This document shows positions 42,930 to 52,039 of a DNA stretch of 64,000 nucleotides, in pieces (the first letter of the stretch is position 1; each line of letters starts with the position of its first letter). The notes under the pieces are model-generated. The model made no database searches, was not told the DNA's origin, and worked only from the letters and a program-made list of their open reading frames with translations. Origin of the DNA: Parabacteroides faecis (GTDB taxonomy: Bacteria; Bacteroidota; Bacteroidia; Bacteroidales; Tannerellaceae); the NCBI RefSeq assembly GCF_014647375.1, contig NZ_BMPB01000001.1, forward strand, positions 682,001 through 746,000, in the 5' to 3' direction. The position numbers and the translations under genes were made by a program.

Positions 42930-44498
42930 TCAGTAACCCGGAGTTTGTTCCAATGTATCGTCTGCGTTCAATGTGGTTACATCGATCGGCCAAAGGAGTT
43001 TATGGCTTTCGCTTTCTTTTAGAACGGCTCCGTTTCCTTTATAGCCTGATTCAGTGCAAAATGCCAATGCTTTTCCATTCTTTCCGTCTTTCATGCGACA
43101 GATATCAAACCAGCGTTTGCCTTCATTTACAAACTCTTTGTCTTTTTCTGCGAGGATAGCCAGTTCGTTTGTCTTGAAGTCTGAATTGGTATAGCCGTAT
43201 TTTCCTTCATTCCAGTTGGAACCGTAGGCACGCTTACGAACCTGGTTCAGGTAAAAGGCTACATCCCCATCTTCCATATTGGCAACTTCCGCCATTAGCA
43301 GGAGGGCATCTGCATAGCGATAGATTGCCTCGTCACCGCAGAAAACGCGGGTGTTATTTGAATTGACATAACCCAGGTTCTTTTTCAGAACCGTACCCAT
43401 TAAAGAGCCGTCTGCCAGATAATATTCCAGGAATGTAGCATCACGGCGGGTATCTTCCGCGTCAAAAATGCGCCATAAGCCCAGTTCGTATTCGTTTCTC
43501 TGCCAACCGCTGCCTTTTAGTTCGAGTGTATCTCCTGTAATAAGGTTTCCGTCGCGTCCGTAGACCGTATTTACGAAGTTAGGTTGCGCATAAACAAATT
43601 CGCTTGCCTGGTTGGTCGCTTCACCGTCTGCGAACCGGGCTACCATGATCATCTCTTTGTTACCTTTATTGGTTACATCCCAGATCTCCTTGAAGTTATC
43701 GCACAAGCCGAAACGGGAGTCGTTCAGGATCGTGTTCAGATAGCCTTTGGCTTTCGATAAGTCGTCGGAGGCGGGAGTCTGATCATCCAATGATACTTTT
43801 GCACTCCACAGGTAGACCTCTGCCGCCAACATGGTTGTAGCTGCTTTCGACCAATAAGCTTTATTGCTTTTGATGGTTTCGTCCGACCCGAAATATTCCA
43901 ACGACTTTGCCAGGTCCGATTTGATAAAATCCATAATCGTTTTAGCCGATGAACGTGGTGTGTAAAGTGTTTCGACGTCTACTTGTCCGTCCAGAACTTT
44001 CACTCGTTCGATCAATGGAACGCCGCCAAAGGTTCTGTAAAGTGTGAAGTAATGTAATGCACGGATCCCATAAGCTTGTGCCAGCAGATAATTGATAGTA
44101 GAAGCATTCTCTTCCTGCAAGGCAGTTCCTTCCACTTCCTGTATCAGCAGGTTGCAATCGAAGATATAGCCGTATGTCCCGTTCCAGTTTGAAATACCTG
44201 TATTATCTGCATCCAGGTTGTTCTCTTTGATACGGTCGTAGTTGATTGAGGTGATCAATGAAGAAGTACCGGATTTGTTTGTCCCTCCGCGTGCTTCGCC
44301 CAGCAAGAACTGTCTGTTGAAATTACTAGCCCGCAGGTCGACATGTATCCCGTTCATATAAGATTCCACCTGGGATACGGTTTTCCAGTAACTCCCACTT
44401 CCGTAGTAATCGAGAGGAACCAGGTCCAGATCACATGATGTATAAAGTACTGCGCTGGCAGCTATACATGTATTTATAATTGTTTTCTTTAAGTTCAT
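42930..44498 (-). CDS. nanU: SusD/RagB-type surface glycan-binding lipoprotein, NanU-like
   Basis: A 522-residue surface lipoprotein that caps the SusC-type channel and delivers the glycan. The signal peptide ends in the lipobox LYTSC, followed by DLDLVPLDYY as in SusD proteins. The N-terminal TPR-like part has ALHYFTLYRTFGGVPLIE and the C-terminal part YRYADALLLMAEV and RWFDICRM. Position in a locus with sialidase, lyase and transporter genes makes it the NanU-type sialic-acid binder; the function is inferred from context. Confidence 0.92.
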   Translation of the reverse strand: MNLKKTIINTCIAASAVLYTSCDLDLVPLDYYGSGSYWKTVSQVESYMNGIHVDLRASNFNRQFLLGEARGGTNKSGTSSLITSINYDRIKENNLDADNTGISNWNGTYGYIFDCNLLIQEVEGTALQEENASTINYLLAQAYGIRALHYFTLYRTFGGVPLIERVKVLDGQVDVETLYTPRSSAKTIMDFIKSDLAKSLEYFGSDETIKSNKAYWSKAATTMLAAEVYLWSAKVSLDDQTPASDDLSKAKGYLNTILNDSRFGLCDNFKEIWDVTNKGNKEMIMVARFADGEATNQASEFVYAQPNFVNTVYGRDGNLITGDTLELKGSGWQRNEYELGLWRIFDAEDTRRDATFLEYYLADGSLMGTVLKKNLGYVNSNNTRVFCGDEAIYRYADALLLMAEVANMEDGDVAFYLNQVRKRAYGSNWNEGKYGYTNSDFKTNELAILAEKDKEFVNEGKRWFDICRMKDGKNGKALAFCTESGYKGNGAVLKESESHKLLWPIDVTTLNADDTLEQTPGY

Positions 44499-44527
44499 AA
44501 TTAACCGAATTTAGACTGTTTAATTGT

Positions 44528-47500
44528 TTATAAAGTAACGCTGATCCCGAATAAAAGGGTACGTGGTAAAGCATATCCGGAACCGGCTATACCTGCCATC
44601 GTTTCAGGAGTTGCCACCAACGCACATTGCGTGATGTATCCTAAATTCTGTCCGGTAACAGATACTTCTACATTTTGTAACATCACTTTCTGTACCCAGT
44701 TCTTTGGTAATGTGTATGCCAGGGAGATTTCACGGATAGCCAGATAACTACCGTCATAGCAGAACATAGTTGATCTTCTGTAATAGTTGGATTTACCTAG
44801 CTGATCTGCCCAGTAATATTTAGGTAACGTTCCGTTCGGATTTGTCTCCGACCAGGTGTTTTTCACATCTGTGGTCATGTTGTATGATCCCTGCATACAT
44901 CCCAGGAACCAGTTACTTGTCTGATCATAGATTTTGTAATCCAACCCAAAGTCGAATGCTGCATAAAGGCGTAGGTTCTTCCAGCTGAGATTTGTATTGA
45001 AACCTCCTGTATAACGTGGTTTCGTGTTGCCTACTTTTACCATATCGTATTGATCGATCACGCCATCGCCGTTTACATCTTTCCATTTCACATCACCCGG
45101 TTGGATCGGTAATTTTTTCACTTTGGAAGCCCCTTCTTCGCCGGTCCCTTTATCACTGTCGGGCAGTTCATCCCATGATTTTTTACCATAAAGTACGCAG
45201 GCGGAAGCTCCACCTCCTCTGTCTTCCAGGTAATCAGGGATTTCATCCCAATTTTTATAGATACCGTCTGCCTGGAATGCATACATCATACCTGGTTCCT
45301 GACCTTCCTGGTAACCGCCTACCCATATTTTCTCATCGCCGTTTCCGGAGTATACCTGAAAGGCATCCTGACGATTCTTGTCCAGTCCGTTGTTGGGTAA
45401 TGAAACGATGATATTTTTGTTGTAAGCAATGTTTGCTCCTACTGTCCAGTTCCAGTCCTTGGTCTGGATGATCTTGGCATTCAGGTCTATTTCAATACCT
45501 TTATTCCGGATTTTTCCGTTATTAGTCAGAACGGAACTGATACCGGAAGAAGAAGGCAGACTAATATTTGCATATTTGTCGGAAGTCAGACGGTTATAGT
45601 AAGTAAAGTTCGCATTTAAGCGGTTTTCCAGGAAACTCAGGTCTAAACCAGCTTCAATGGTTCTTGATTTTTCCCATCTCAATCCGGGGTTCGGTATGCT
45701 TCCGATCACATAACTTGTATTCCCGTCGTATTTGGAAGACGTGCTGTAAGAACCTTGCAAGGTATAATATCCGATCTGGTTTGTGTCGACCTTGCCGTTC
45801 AAACCGAAACTCGCACGCAGTTTACCAAAAGAAAGGATATCGGAATATTTCTGCATGAATTTTTCTTTGGAGAATACCCATCCTGCGGATACTCCGGGGA
45901 AAACGCCCCAGCGATTGTCTACCAGGCGTGAATATCCGTCGGAACGCATTACCAGGGAAAGGAGATATTTGCTCCGGAAATCGTAGTTGGCACGACCGAA
46001 GTAAGACATGATTCTTTCTTTGTTATGATATGTATCGATGTTACGTTTGTTCTCTCCTTTATCTGTCAGTTCCAGATCCCCGAAGTCGTCGGTTGCGGCA
46101 CCGGAACCGGATGCGCTCAAATAACGGGTGTAAGAATCATAATATTCGGTACCGATCATGGCGTCCAGATAATGATCCTGAGTGATCTGGTTGCTGTAGT
46201 TCAATACGGCGTTGTATGTCTGGTCGAATTTACGTCTCCAGTTAGAAGAAGTAGAACGTGTTGTATTAATCACGGTCGGAGTCTGGTAGAAATCTTTATT
46301 GAACGATTCGGCAAGCTGTTCTTCGTAGTACCAGTTACCCGAAACTTTTAAAGAAAGTCCTTTCATAAAATCGATATTGAAACTTTGGTTCATTGTGAAT
46401 TTATCACTCTGGTTGTCACGAATGAATTTCTCCGGCTGATATTGTTGATTACCGTCCTGATAGTGCTGTCCCAATAGGAGGTTCCCTTCTTCGTCTTCAT
46501 AGCGAACCGTAGGAGGCGTCGATAAGATACGTCCGAAATAATTATATTCGGAAACAGCGGAACCCGGAAGATTTTCCCAGTTAGCCCGCGTGAAGTTTAA
46601 ACTGGAATAGGAGGTTAACCACGGTTTGATCTTATAATCTCCGTTGAAGACAAAAGAATATCTTTCATAGAATGTGTTGATAGGAAGTCCTTCGGAATAG
46701 TTATATCCCAGACCTGCATAATAATGTCCCCTGTCGTTACCACCCGACATATTGATATTGTAATCCTGAGTCAGGGCAGGTGTGTTGAAATTGTAATCTC
46801 TGACATTTGTATCTTTAAAGATCAGCTCTTTGCCGGTAACAGGATCGATCATGCTGTTCCAGCCTTTACCCAGCAGGAACCTGTTGGTATCATCCAGGTA
46901 CATCGTGCTATAAACGGCTGCCATATCATTTGTCAGAGGAGTAACACCGTCTGCTGCAAAATATTTGTTTCCTGTTCCGTGGGGCGAAGCAGATCCCAAT
47001 GTAGCGGATGATACATAACCAACTCCGCTGCCATCAGCTCTCTGCCACATGTTTGAAGAGCGGGAATATGCAGTACGCATCCAATAAATATAATCTTCGG
47101 CATTACAGAATTCATACGGATTGTTCAGGAAGTTCAAGCCGAGTTTCGCTTTGAAATTGATTTCGGATTTCCCCGATTTTCCCTTTTTCGTCGTAACCAG
47201 GATAACCCCGTCGTTTGCACGGGCACCGTAGATAGCAGTGGCACCCGCATCTTTCATGACCTGCAGGTCTTCAATATCTTCCGGATTGATATCGCTTAAA
47301 CTACCACGTACCTGTCCGTCGACGATGATTAGCGGTGAACCTGTACCATCGAGATTGGTACCACCACGGAGAATGATTGTCGGAGTAGCGGCCGGACTTC
47401 CTGATGCCTGGATGACACGTAATCCGGAAACGGCTCCCGACAGGGCCTGTGCCGGGTTGGTGTAAGAACCGGTCGTCAGTTTTTCGTTGGCTACTTTGGC

Positions 47501-47866
47501 AATCGAGTTAGTCGATTTCGATCGGAGCTGTTTCCCCGAATAACCTGTGATAACGACCTCGTCGAGAGTTTGTGCATCTTCTTTCAGGGTAATTTTTAAT
47601 GGCTGTGTGTTTGTTACCCTGACTTCCTGGGTCTTGTATCCGATATAGGAGATTTCAAGTGTAGCTCCTCTGGTAACCTGTATAGTGAATTTCCCGTCAA
47701 TATCAGTGACGGTTCCATTGGTTGTGCCTTTTTCAATAACGGATGCACCCGGAATGGTTGTATTCAGATCGTCGTAAACGACTCCCTGGATACTCATTTT
47801 CTCCTGTGCCCATGCAATTGCCGGTAATAAGAAAATGAGCATAAAAATGAAGGTTTTTTTCTTCAT
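44528..47866 (-). CDS. nanO: SusC/RagA-type TonB-dependent receptor, NanO-like
   Basis: The outer-membrane channel for sialic acid or sialylated fragments, 1112 residues. It has a signal peptide, a carboxypeptidase-D-like domain (GVVYDDLNTTIPGASV, LEISYIGYK), the TonB box region LDEVVITGYSG, the plug (DLQVMKDAGATAIYGARANDG) and a C-terminal 22-strand barrel ending in FGISVTL. No STN domain is present, so it is not part of a FecR cascade. It is the first gene of the operon, with a long 5' region that may be controlled by the divergent ROK regulator. Confidence 0.95.
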   Translation of the reverse strand: MKKKTFIFMLIFLLPAIAWAQEKMSIQGVVYDDLNTTIPGASVIEKGTTNGTVTDIDGKFTIQVTRGATLEISYIGYKTQEVRVTNTQPLKITLKEDAQTLDEVVITGYSGKQLRSKSTNSIAKVANEKLTTGSYTNPAQALSGAVSGLRVIQASGSPAATPTIILRGGTNLDGTGSPLIIVDGQVRGSLSDINPEDIEDLQVMKDAGATAIYGARANDGVILVTTKKGKSGKSEINFKAKLGLNFLNNPYEFCNAEDYIYWMRTAYSRSSNMWQRADGSGVGYVSSATLGSASPHGTGNKYFAADGVTPLTNDMAAVYSTMYLDDTNRFLLGKGWNSMIDPVTGKELIFKDTNVRDYNFNTPALTQDYNINMSGGNDRGHYYAGLGYNYSEGLPINTFYERYSFVFNGDYKIKPWLTSYSSLNFTRANWENLPGSAVSEYNYFGRILSTPPTVRYEDEEGNLLLGQHYQDGNQQYQPEKFIRDNQSDKFTMNQSFNIDFMKGLSLKVSGNWYYEEQLAESFNKDFYQTPTVINTTRSTSSNWRRKFDQTYNAVLNYSNQITQDHYLDAMIGTEYYDSYTRYLSASGSGAATDDFGDLELTDKGENKRNIDTYHNKERIMSYFGRANYDFRSKYLLSLVMRSDGYSRLVDNRWGVFPGVSAGWVFSKEKFMQKYSDILSFGKLRASFGLNGKVDTNQIGYYTLQGSYSTSSKYDGNTSYVIGSIPNPGLRWEKSRTIEAGLDLSFLENRLNANFTYYNRLTSDKYANISLPSSSGISSVLTNNGKIRNKGIEIDLNAKIIQTKDWNWTVGANIAYNKNIIVSLPNNGLDKNRQDAFQVYSGNGDEKIWVGGYQEGQEPGMMYAFQADGIYKNWDEIPDYLEDRGGGASACVLYGKKSWDELPDSDKGTGEEGASKVKKLPIQPGDVKWKDVNGDGVIDQYDMVKVGNTKPRYTGGFNTNLSWKNLRLYAAFDFGLDYKIYDQTSNWFLGCMQGSYNMTTDVKNTWSETNPNGTLPKYYWADQLGKSNYYRRSTMFCYDGSYLAIREISLAYTLPKNWVQKVMLQNVEVSVTGQNLGYITQCALVATPETMAGIAGSGYALPRTLLFGISVTL

Positions 47867-48364
47867 GATACTTGTTTTATTAATTGGACATTTAGATATG
47901 GATCTACCATATAATAATCAGTTTGTTTACGTTTAATTTGATTTCCCGGTATGTTGAAAAGTCATACCTGGTGCAGACCGGCATATAGTGTGCCGTGAGA
48001 ACGTTGCATCTTTTTGTGTGATCTTGTTTTACTTGTGATTCATGAAATTTTCATTCGCATAGATTTTATTAGGTGATACAATAATGTTATAATGTTCCGG
48101 CTGTTGACAGGAAGCCGGAGAGTCCTGATTTTTAATTGTTGAAATCCTTCTTTTTTTCGTATCTGAGTTCTTAGAAGACTATGATATTTTGAACTTTTTT
48201 TAGAAAAGGGAAAGCTTGTTTTTGAATGGGAGGGTTCTTGTGGACGACCGATGTAAGTTTCACAGAAGGAGTTGTTTCGGATTTTTTTTATTTACTCAGA
48301 ACTATATTTGAAAAATATTTATCTACTTTTGTTTGTTCAAAATATCGCAGTAAAAAATAATACC
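47867..48364. promoter_or_regulatory. Divergent control region between nanO and the ROK regulator
   Basis: About 500 bases without a gene. It holds a hairpin of CCGGCT (48097-48102) with AGCCGG (48113-48118), a 21-base block at 48163-48183 that recurs inverted at 50066-50086, and a TACTTTTG (48324-48331) and TATATTTG (48303-48310) on the plus strand, either of which could be the -7 element of the regulator gene. I could not find a TAnnTTTG element for nanO, so its promoter is not assigned. Confidence 0.5.
48163..48183. promoter_or_regulatory. Candidate regulator-binding site, copy 1
   Basis: This 21-base block matches 50066-50086 in inverted orientation at 19 of 21 positions. Its core AGTTCTTAGAAGACT is partly palindromic. 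It lies in the nanO control region; the paired copy is upstream of the ECF sigma gene. Binding by the ROK protein is inference. Confidence 0.5.
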
Positions 48365-49576
48365 ATGAATACAAAATTCCTTATTACAGCAGATAGCAAT
48401 CGTAGTGCCCTTCTTAAAAAGAAGATTATACATTATTATATAGCCAATGGTGATGCCACAATCGCGGAGTTGTGCAAGGAAATGGATTTGAGTATTCCTA
48501 CTGTAACCAAACTGGTCGGGGAATTATTGGATGATGGTTATATTCTGGACTTTGGAAAACAGGAGACAAGCGGAGGGCGTAAACCGAATATTTATGGTCT
48601 GAACCCTACTTCCGGTTATTTTGTCGGAGTCGATGTGTACCGGAGTAAGATCAATATTGCAGCTGTCGATTTCAAAGGAGAAAAATTGCGTGTTGAAGAG
48701 AGTATTCCCTATACCCTGGAAAATACTCCGGAAGCCCTGGAGAGTTTGTGTTATCTGATCAATGATTTTATCGATCGGTTGAGTGTATCGCGTGACAAAG
48801 TACTGGCGGTAGGAGTAAATATTTCAGGACGTGTAAATCCGGTTTCCGGATATAGTTATAGCATTTTCTATTTTGAAGAAAAACCCTTATCCCAAATCCT
48901 GGAAGAGCGGATCAAGATTAAAATATATATCGAAAATGATACCCGGGCCATGATCTATGGCGAATACATGCAAGGCGTGGTTAAGGGTGAAAAAAATATA
49001 TTATTTATTAATATGGGATGGGGTCTAGGACTTTCTATCTTCATAAACGGCGAGCTTTACTATGGAAAATCCGGTTTCTCCGGTGAGTTCGGACATTTCT
49101 GCTTTTTTGATAACGAAATCCTTTGTCATTGCGGTAAAAAGGGATGCATTGAGACTGAAGCATCCGGATCTGCCTTGCATCGTAAGCTGTTAGAGCGTTA
49201 TCGTGAAGGTAGTAGTACTATTTTAGCAGGAAAAATAGAGAAGAAAGAAAAGATAACCATGGCCGATATGATTGAAGCGATCCAGAAAGAAGATGTGTTA
49301 TGCATTGAAATACTGGAGGAAATGGGAGAGAAGTTGGGACGTGGAATAGCCGGTCTTATGAATATCTTTAATCCTGAATTAGTCGTACTCGGAGGTACTC
49401 TGTCGCTTACAAGTGAATATATCAGTCTGCCCATAAAGAGTGCTATACGGAAATATTCTCTTAATTTGGTATCTCAGGATACAGAAATCAAAGTCTCCCG
49501 ATTAGGGGAACGTGCTGGTGCCCTGGGGGCATGCCTGCTTTCAAGAAGTAAAGTGTTGGGGATGATTCATTATTAA
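48365..49576 (+). CDS. nanR: ROK-family transcriptional regulator, NanR-like
   Basis: A 403-residue cytoplasmic repressor or activator with an N-terminal winged helix-turn-helix (about residues 15-65, with IAELCKEMDLSIPTVTKLVGELL) and a C-terminal ROK sugar-binding domain. The zinc motif CHCGKKGCIETEASG is present, and the ATP/sugar parts (FVGVDVYRSKIN, LFINMGWGLGLSIFING, GKSGFSGEFGH) are conserved. It is divergent from the sialic-acid operon and likely senses ManNAc, ManNAc-6-P or a related sugar. The start at 48365 gives MNTKFLITADSN; an upstream frame opening at 48272 has no role. A terminator lies about 100 bases downstream. Confidence 0.88.
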   Translation: MNTKFLITADSNRSALLKKKIIHYYIANGDATIAELCKEMDLSIPTVTKLVGELLDDGYILDFGKQETSGGRKPNIYGLNPTSGYFVGVDVYRSKINIAAVDFKGEKLRVEESIPYTLENTPEALESLCYLINDFIDRLSVSRDKVLAVGVNISGRVNPVSGYSYSIFYFEEKPLSQILEERIKIKIYIENDTRAMIYGEYMQGVVKGEKNILFINMGWGLGLSIFINGELYYGKSGFSGEFGHFCFFDNEILCHCGKKGCIETEASGSALHRKLLERYREGSSTILAGKIEKKEKITMADMIEAIQKEDVLCIEILEEMGEKLGRGIAGLMNIFNPELVVLGGTLSLTSEYISLPIKSAIRKYSLNLVSQDTEIKVSRLGERAGALGACLLSRSKVLGMIHY

Positions 49577-49674
49577 TCAATATTTTTATTAACAATACGG
49601 TATTTGTAAATCTTGTCGATATAAGATTTATGGACCTTTATTTTATTTATTGCCAAAAGGTAATTTTGTAAATC

Positions 49675-49712
49675 AAAGGGAGTAATGAATAATTGCTCCC
49701 TTTAATTTTTTA
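49675..49712 (+). terminator. Intrinsic terminator after the ROK regulator gene
   Basis: AAAGGGAG (49675-49682) pairs with CTCCCTTT (49696-49703) and is followed by AATTTTTTA. The next 560 bases (49713-50275) are very AT-rich, carry no supported gene, and include the site at 50066-50086 and the ECF sigma promoter. Confidence 0.75.
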
Positions 49713-50065
49713 TATACTCCTCTTATAGAAAAACAATCTAAGCAGAATAGTTTTATTTTTAACAAAACAAATATTGATAAATTTGATTTGATATACTTTT
49801 ATTATTAAATATATTTATTTATATTTGCGGTGTAATTAAATATTGAAGTTAAATATATAAAAAAGAAAAGTAGACAATAATAAATTAGGAAAAGGCTTTG
49901 GGCTATATCTTTCAGTTATGTAAAATTAAAGACTGATTGTAGTAGTTTTTAATGAATGGATTTGCTTGCTAAGCTTATTTTCTAGGAGACATTTCTACCT
50001 TTTTGATACTTTGTATGACTTCTATGCTGTATGCTGACGAATATAGATAGATCTGAATATTATGC

Positions 50066-50086
50066 CATAGTCTTCTAAGGACTCTG
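50066..50086. promoter_or_regulatory. Candidate regulator-binding site, copy 2
   Basis: The inverted copy of 48163-48183 (19 of 21 positions). It lies about 180 bases upstream of the ECF sigma -33 element. Its core AGTCTTCTAAGGACT is a good palindrome at its outer four bases (AGTC/GACT). Confidence 0.5.
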
Positions 50087-50240
50087 TTATTTATCTTTGA
50101 AAATACTCCTTCCCTGTTATAAAAACATAACATTTCCCCAATTATTTTTTATATTTGGGGAAATAGATTGGATTTTGCAAAGATGAATTGTTCAAAGCAG
50201 AAAATACTACTTATTATAAAAACAAATTACCAATGTTCGT

Positions 50241-50270
50241 TTTGATTTAAATATTAGCTTCGTATATTTG
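50241..50270 (+). promoter_or_regulatory. Predicted promoter of the ECF sigma gene, possibly leaderless
   Basis: TTTG (50241-50244), 18 bases, then TATATTTG (50263-50270). The expected start of transcription falls at about the ATG at 50276, so the message may have almost no leader. Confidence 0.55.
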
Positions 50271-50275
50271 CCGTT

Positions 50276-50839
50276 ATGCTAACAAAATCTATCAACGAGG
50301 AACTATTAGTGAAGGAACTGGTCCAGGGAAGCCAAGATGCTTTTCAGGTAATATTCATGCGCTATTATCCTAAAGTCCGCAATTTTGTATACGGCCTGGT
50401 TAAATCGCAACAAGACGCAGAAGATATTACCCAGGAAGTTTTTTCAAAAGTGTGGGTAAACAGGAATATGTTTGCCGATGTCAGGAATTTTGGAGCATAT
50501 CTGTTTATTCTATCTAAGAATACTACTTTCAATTTTTTGGAATCTCAGCAAATACGTGTAGAAAGGTTGAATGAAAAACCTTTTGAGGAAGAAACTTATG
50601 ATTCACCGGATGAAGATCTGATAGCTAAAGATTTGCAACTCCTGATAGATATGGTGGTTGAGAATATGCCTCCCCAGCGTAAACTGATCTATCAGTTGAG
50701 CCGTGAAGCGGGATTATCGAATGCAGAGATTGCGGAGAAATTGGAATTGAGTAAGAAGACGGTAGAGAATCATTTGAATCTAGCGTTAAAAGAGTTGAGA
50801 AAAATTTTATTATACCTATTGATACTTTATTTGTGTTAA
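50276..50839 (+). CDS. ECF-type RNA polymerase sigma-70 factor
   Basis: A 187-residue extracytoplasmic-function sigma factor that turns on the adjacent SusC/SusD locus. The region 2 helix is ARNFVYGLVKSQQDAEDITQEVFSKVW-like (seen as QDAEDITQEVFSKVW) near residue 45, and region 4 has PPQRKLIYQLSREAGLSNAEIAEKL and KKTVENHLNLALKEL at the end. It is followed at 50896 by the FecR anti-sigma gene, so activity should depend on the transenvelope signal. Confidence 0.95.
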   Translation: MLTKSINEELLVKELVQGSQDAFQVIFMRYYPKVRNFVYGLVKSQQDAEDITQEVFSKVWVNRNMFADVRNFGAYLFILSKNTTFNFLESQQIRVERLNEKPFEEETYDSPDEDLIAKDLQLLIDMVVENMPPQRKLIYQLSREAGLSNAEIAEKLELSKKTVENHLNLALKELRKILLYLLILYLC

Positions 50840-50895
50840 AAAATTAGGGGTGGATAGCCTAAAAGCAGTCTATATAATATAATCGTAGAAATAGA

Positions 50896-51909
50896 ATGAG
50901 TTATATAAAAAAAATAGTTGATTATTTCTTTCATCACGACCTCTCGGAAGAGATGACCTGGAAAGTACATCGACGGCTGATTAAAAAAGAGGATAGACCG
51001 GAAGTAGATAGTGCGTTACAGTCGGTTTGGGATACTATAGGATTTCCGGAAATGGATGAGACTTATCCCAAACAGGCCTTTTCACAGTTGAGCAGAAATT
51101 TAGGTTTTACAGATCGAAAGGAACCGGTAGGTAAAGCTGTGCGGATCATGCCTTTTTGGGTAAAACTGGCGGCTATATGGCTTTTACCATTAATCATGCT
51201 TTCCACATCTCTATATCTTTATTGGGAAGCGACCCATGTGAAAGATGCCTTGGCGAATGTTTCACTGATAGAACATTTTGTACCTGCAGGGAAACGTGAG
51301 CAGGTTGTTCTTCCCGACAGTAGCCGTGTTTGGCTGAATTCCGGTAGTGTATTGATATATCCTTCTACTTTTGTGGGAGAGAGACGTGAGGTTTATCTGT
51401 CGGGTGAAGGTTATTTCGAGGTAGAGAAGAATGTGGAACAGCCTTTTATTGTTAAAGCCCGGACACTGAATGTCGAAGTGTTGGGTACCCGGTTCAATCT
51501 TTTTGCTTATCCGGAAATCGGCCGGATAGCAACTACTCTTGAAGAAGGATCTGTACAGGTGTGTTTACAGGATGAAGAAGAAAAAACATATCATCTGGTG
51601 CCTGATGAACAACTCTTATATTATATTGAATCCGGAGATGTAGATGTGAAAAAGGTTGTTTCTGCCGATTATTCCGATTGGCGTGAAGGAGGTCTGCTGT
51701 TTGACAACTATTCTTTTAAGGATATTATCCGTATCCTGCAACGTACATACGGGTTGAATATACATTTGCAGACATCGGCTTATAATGAGAATCTGCTGAC
51801 GGTTCATTTTAATAAGAATGAGTCTGTCGAAAATATATTTATGCTTCTGAAAGAGCTTATCCCGGGCTTGGAGTATAAAATTGACGGGAAAAATATTTAT
51901 CTGAGATAA
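50896..51909 (+). CDS. FecR-type anti-sigma factor
   Basis: A 337-residue inner-membrane protein holding the sigma factor inactive until the SusC receptor signals. The cytoplasmic N-terminus (1-83) binds sigma, one membrane helix spans about 85-107 (FWVKLAAIWLLPLIMLSTSL), and the periplasmic part has a FecR domain (VLPDSSRVWLNSGSVLIYPS, VLGTRFNLFAY) with a C-terminal STN-contact-like domain (FDNYSFKDIIRILQRTYGLNI). It starts 57 bases after the sigma gene and clearly cotranscribes with it. Confidence 0.94.
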   Translation: MSYIKKIVDYFFHHDLSEEMTWKVHRRLIKKEDRPEVDSALQSVWDTIGFPEMDETYPKQAFSQLSRNLGFTDRKEPVGKAVRIMPFWVKLAAIWLLPLIMLSTSLYLYWEATHVKDALANVSLIEHFVPAGKREQVVLPDSSRVWLNSGSVLIYPSTFVGERREVYLSGEGYFEVEKNVEQPFIVKARTLNVEVLGTRFNLFAYPEIGRIATTLEEGSVQVCLQDEEEKTYHLVPDEQLLYYIESGDVDVKKVVSADYSDWREGGLLFDNYSFKDIIRILQRTYGLNIHLQTSAYNENLLTVHFNKNESVENIFMLLKELIPGLEYKIDGKNIYLR

Positions 51910-51961
51910 GTTCATTAAAAAAAATCACATGTAATTTGAAAAAGTTTTACGATTGATTGGG

Positions 51962-51983
51962 TGCAACGTTTTTTTCATCTGTC
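51962..51983 (+). promoter_or_regulatory. Candidate ECF-dependent promoter of the mannan SusC gene
   Basis: TGCAAC (51962-51967), a T run, and GTC (51981-51983) about 57 bases before the SusC start resemble ECF-sigma promoters of Bacteroidetes SusC genes, but the consensus is from memory. A small hairpin CATCT/AGATG lies across it, and a second GGTGCAA copy is at 52010-52016. Confidence 0.4.
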
Positions 51984-52039
51984 ATTATAGATGAGTTCGC
52001 ACTCAAATCGGTGCAATTGTTTAACTATTTTAATTACAT

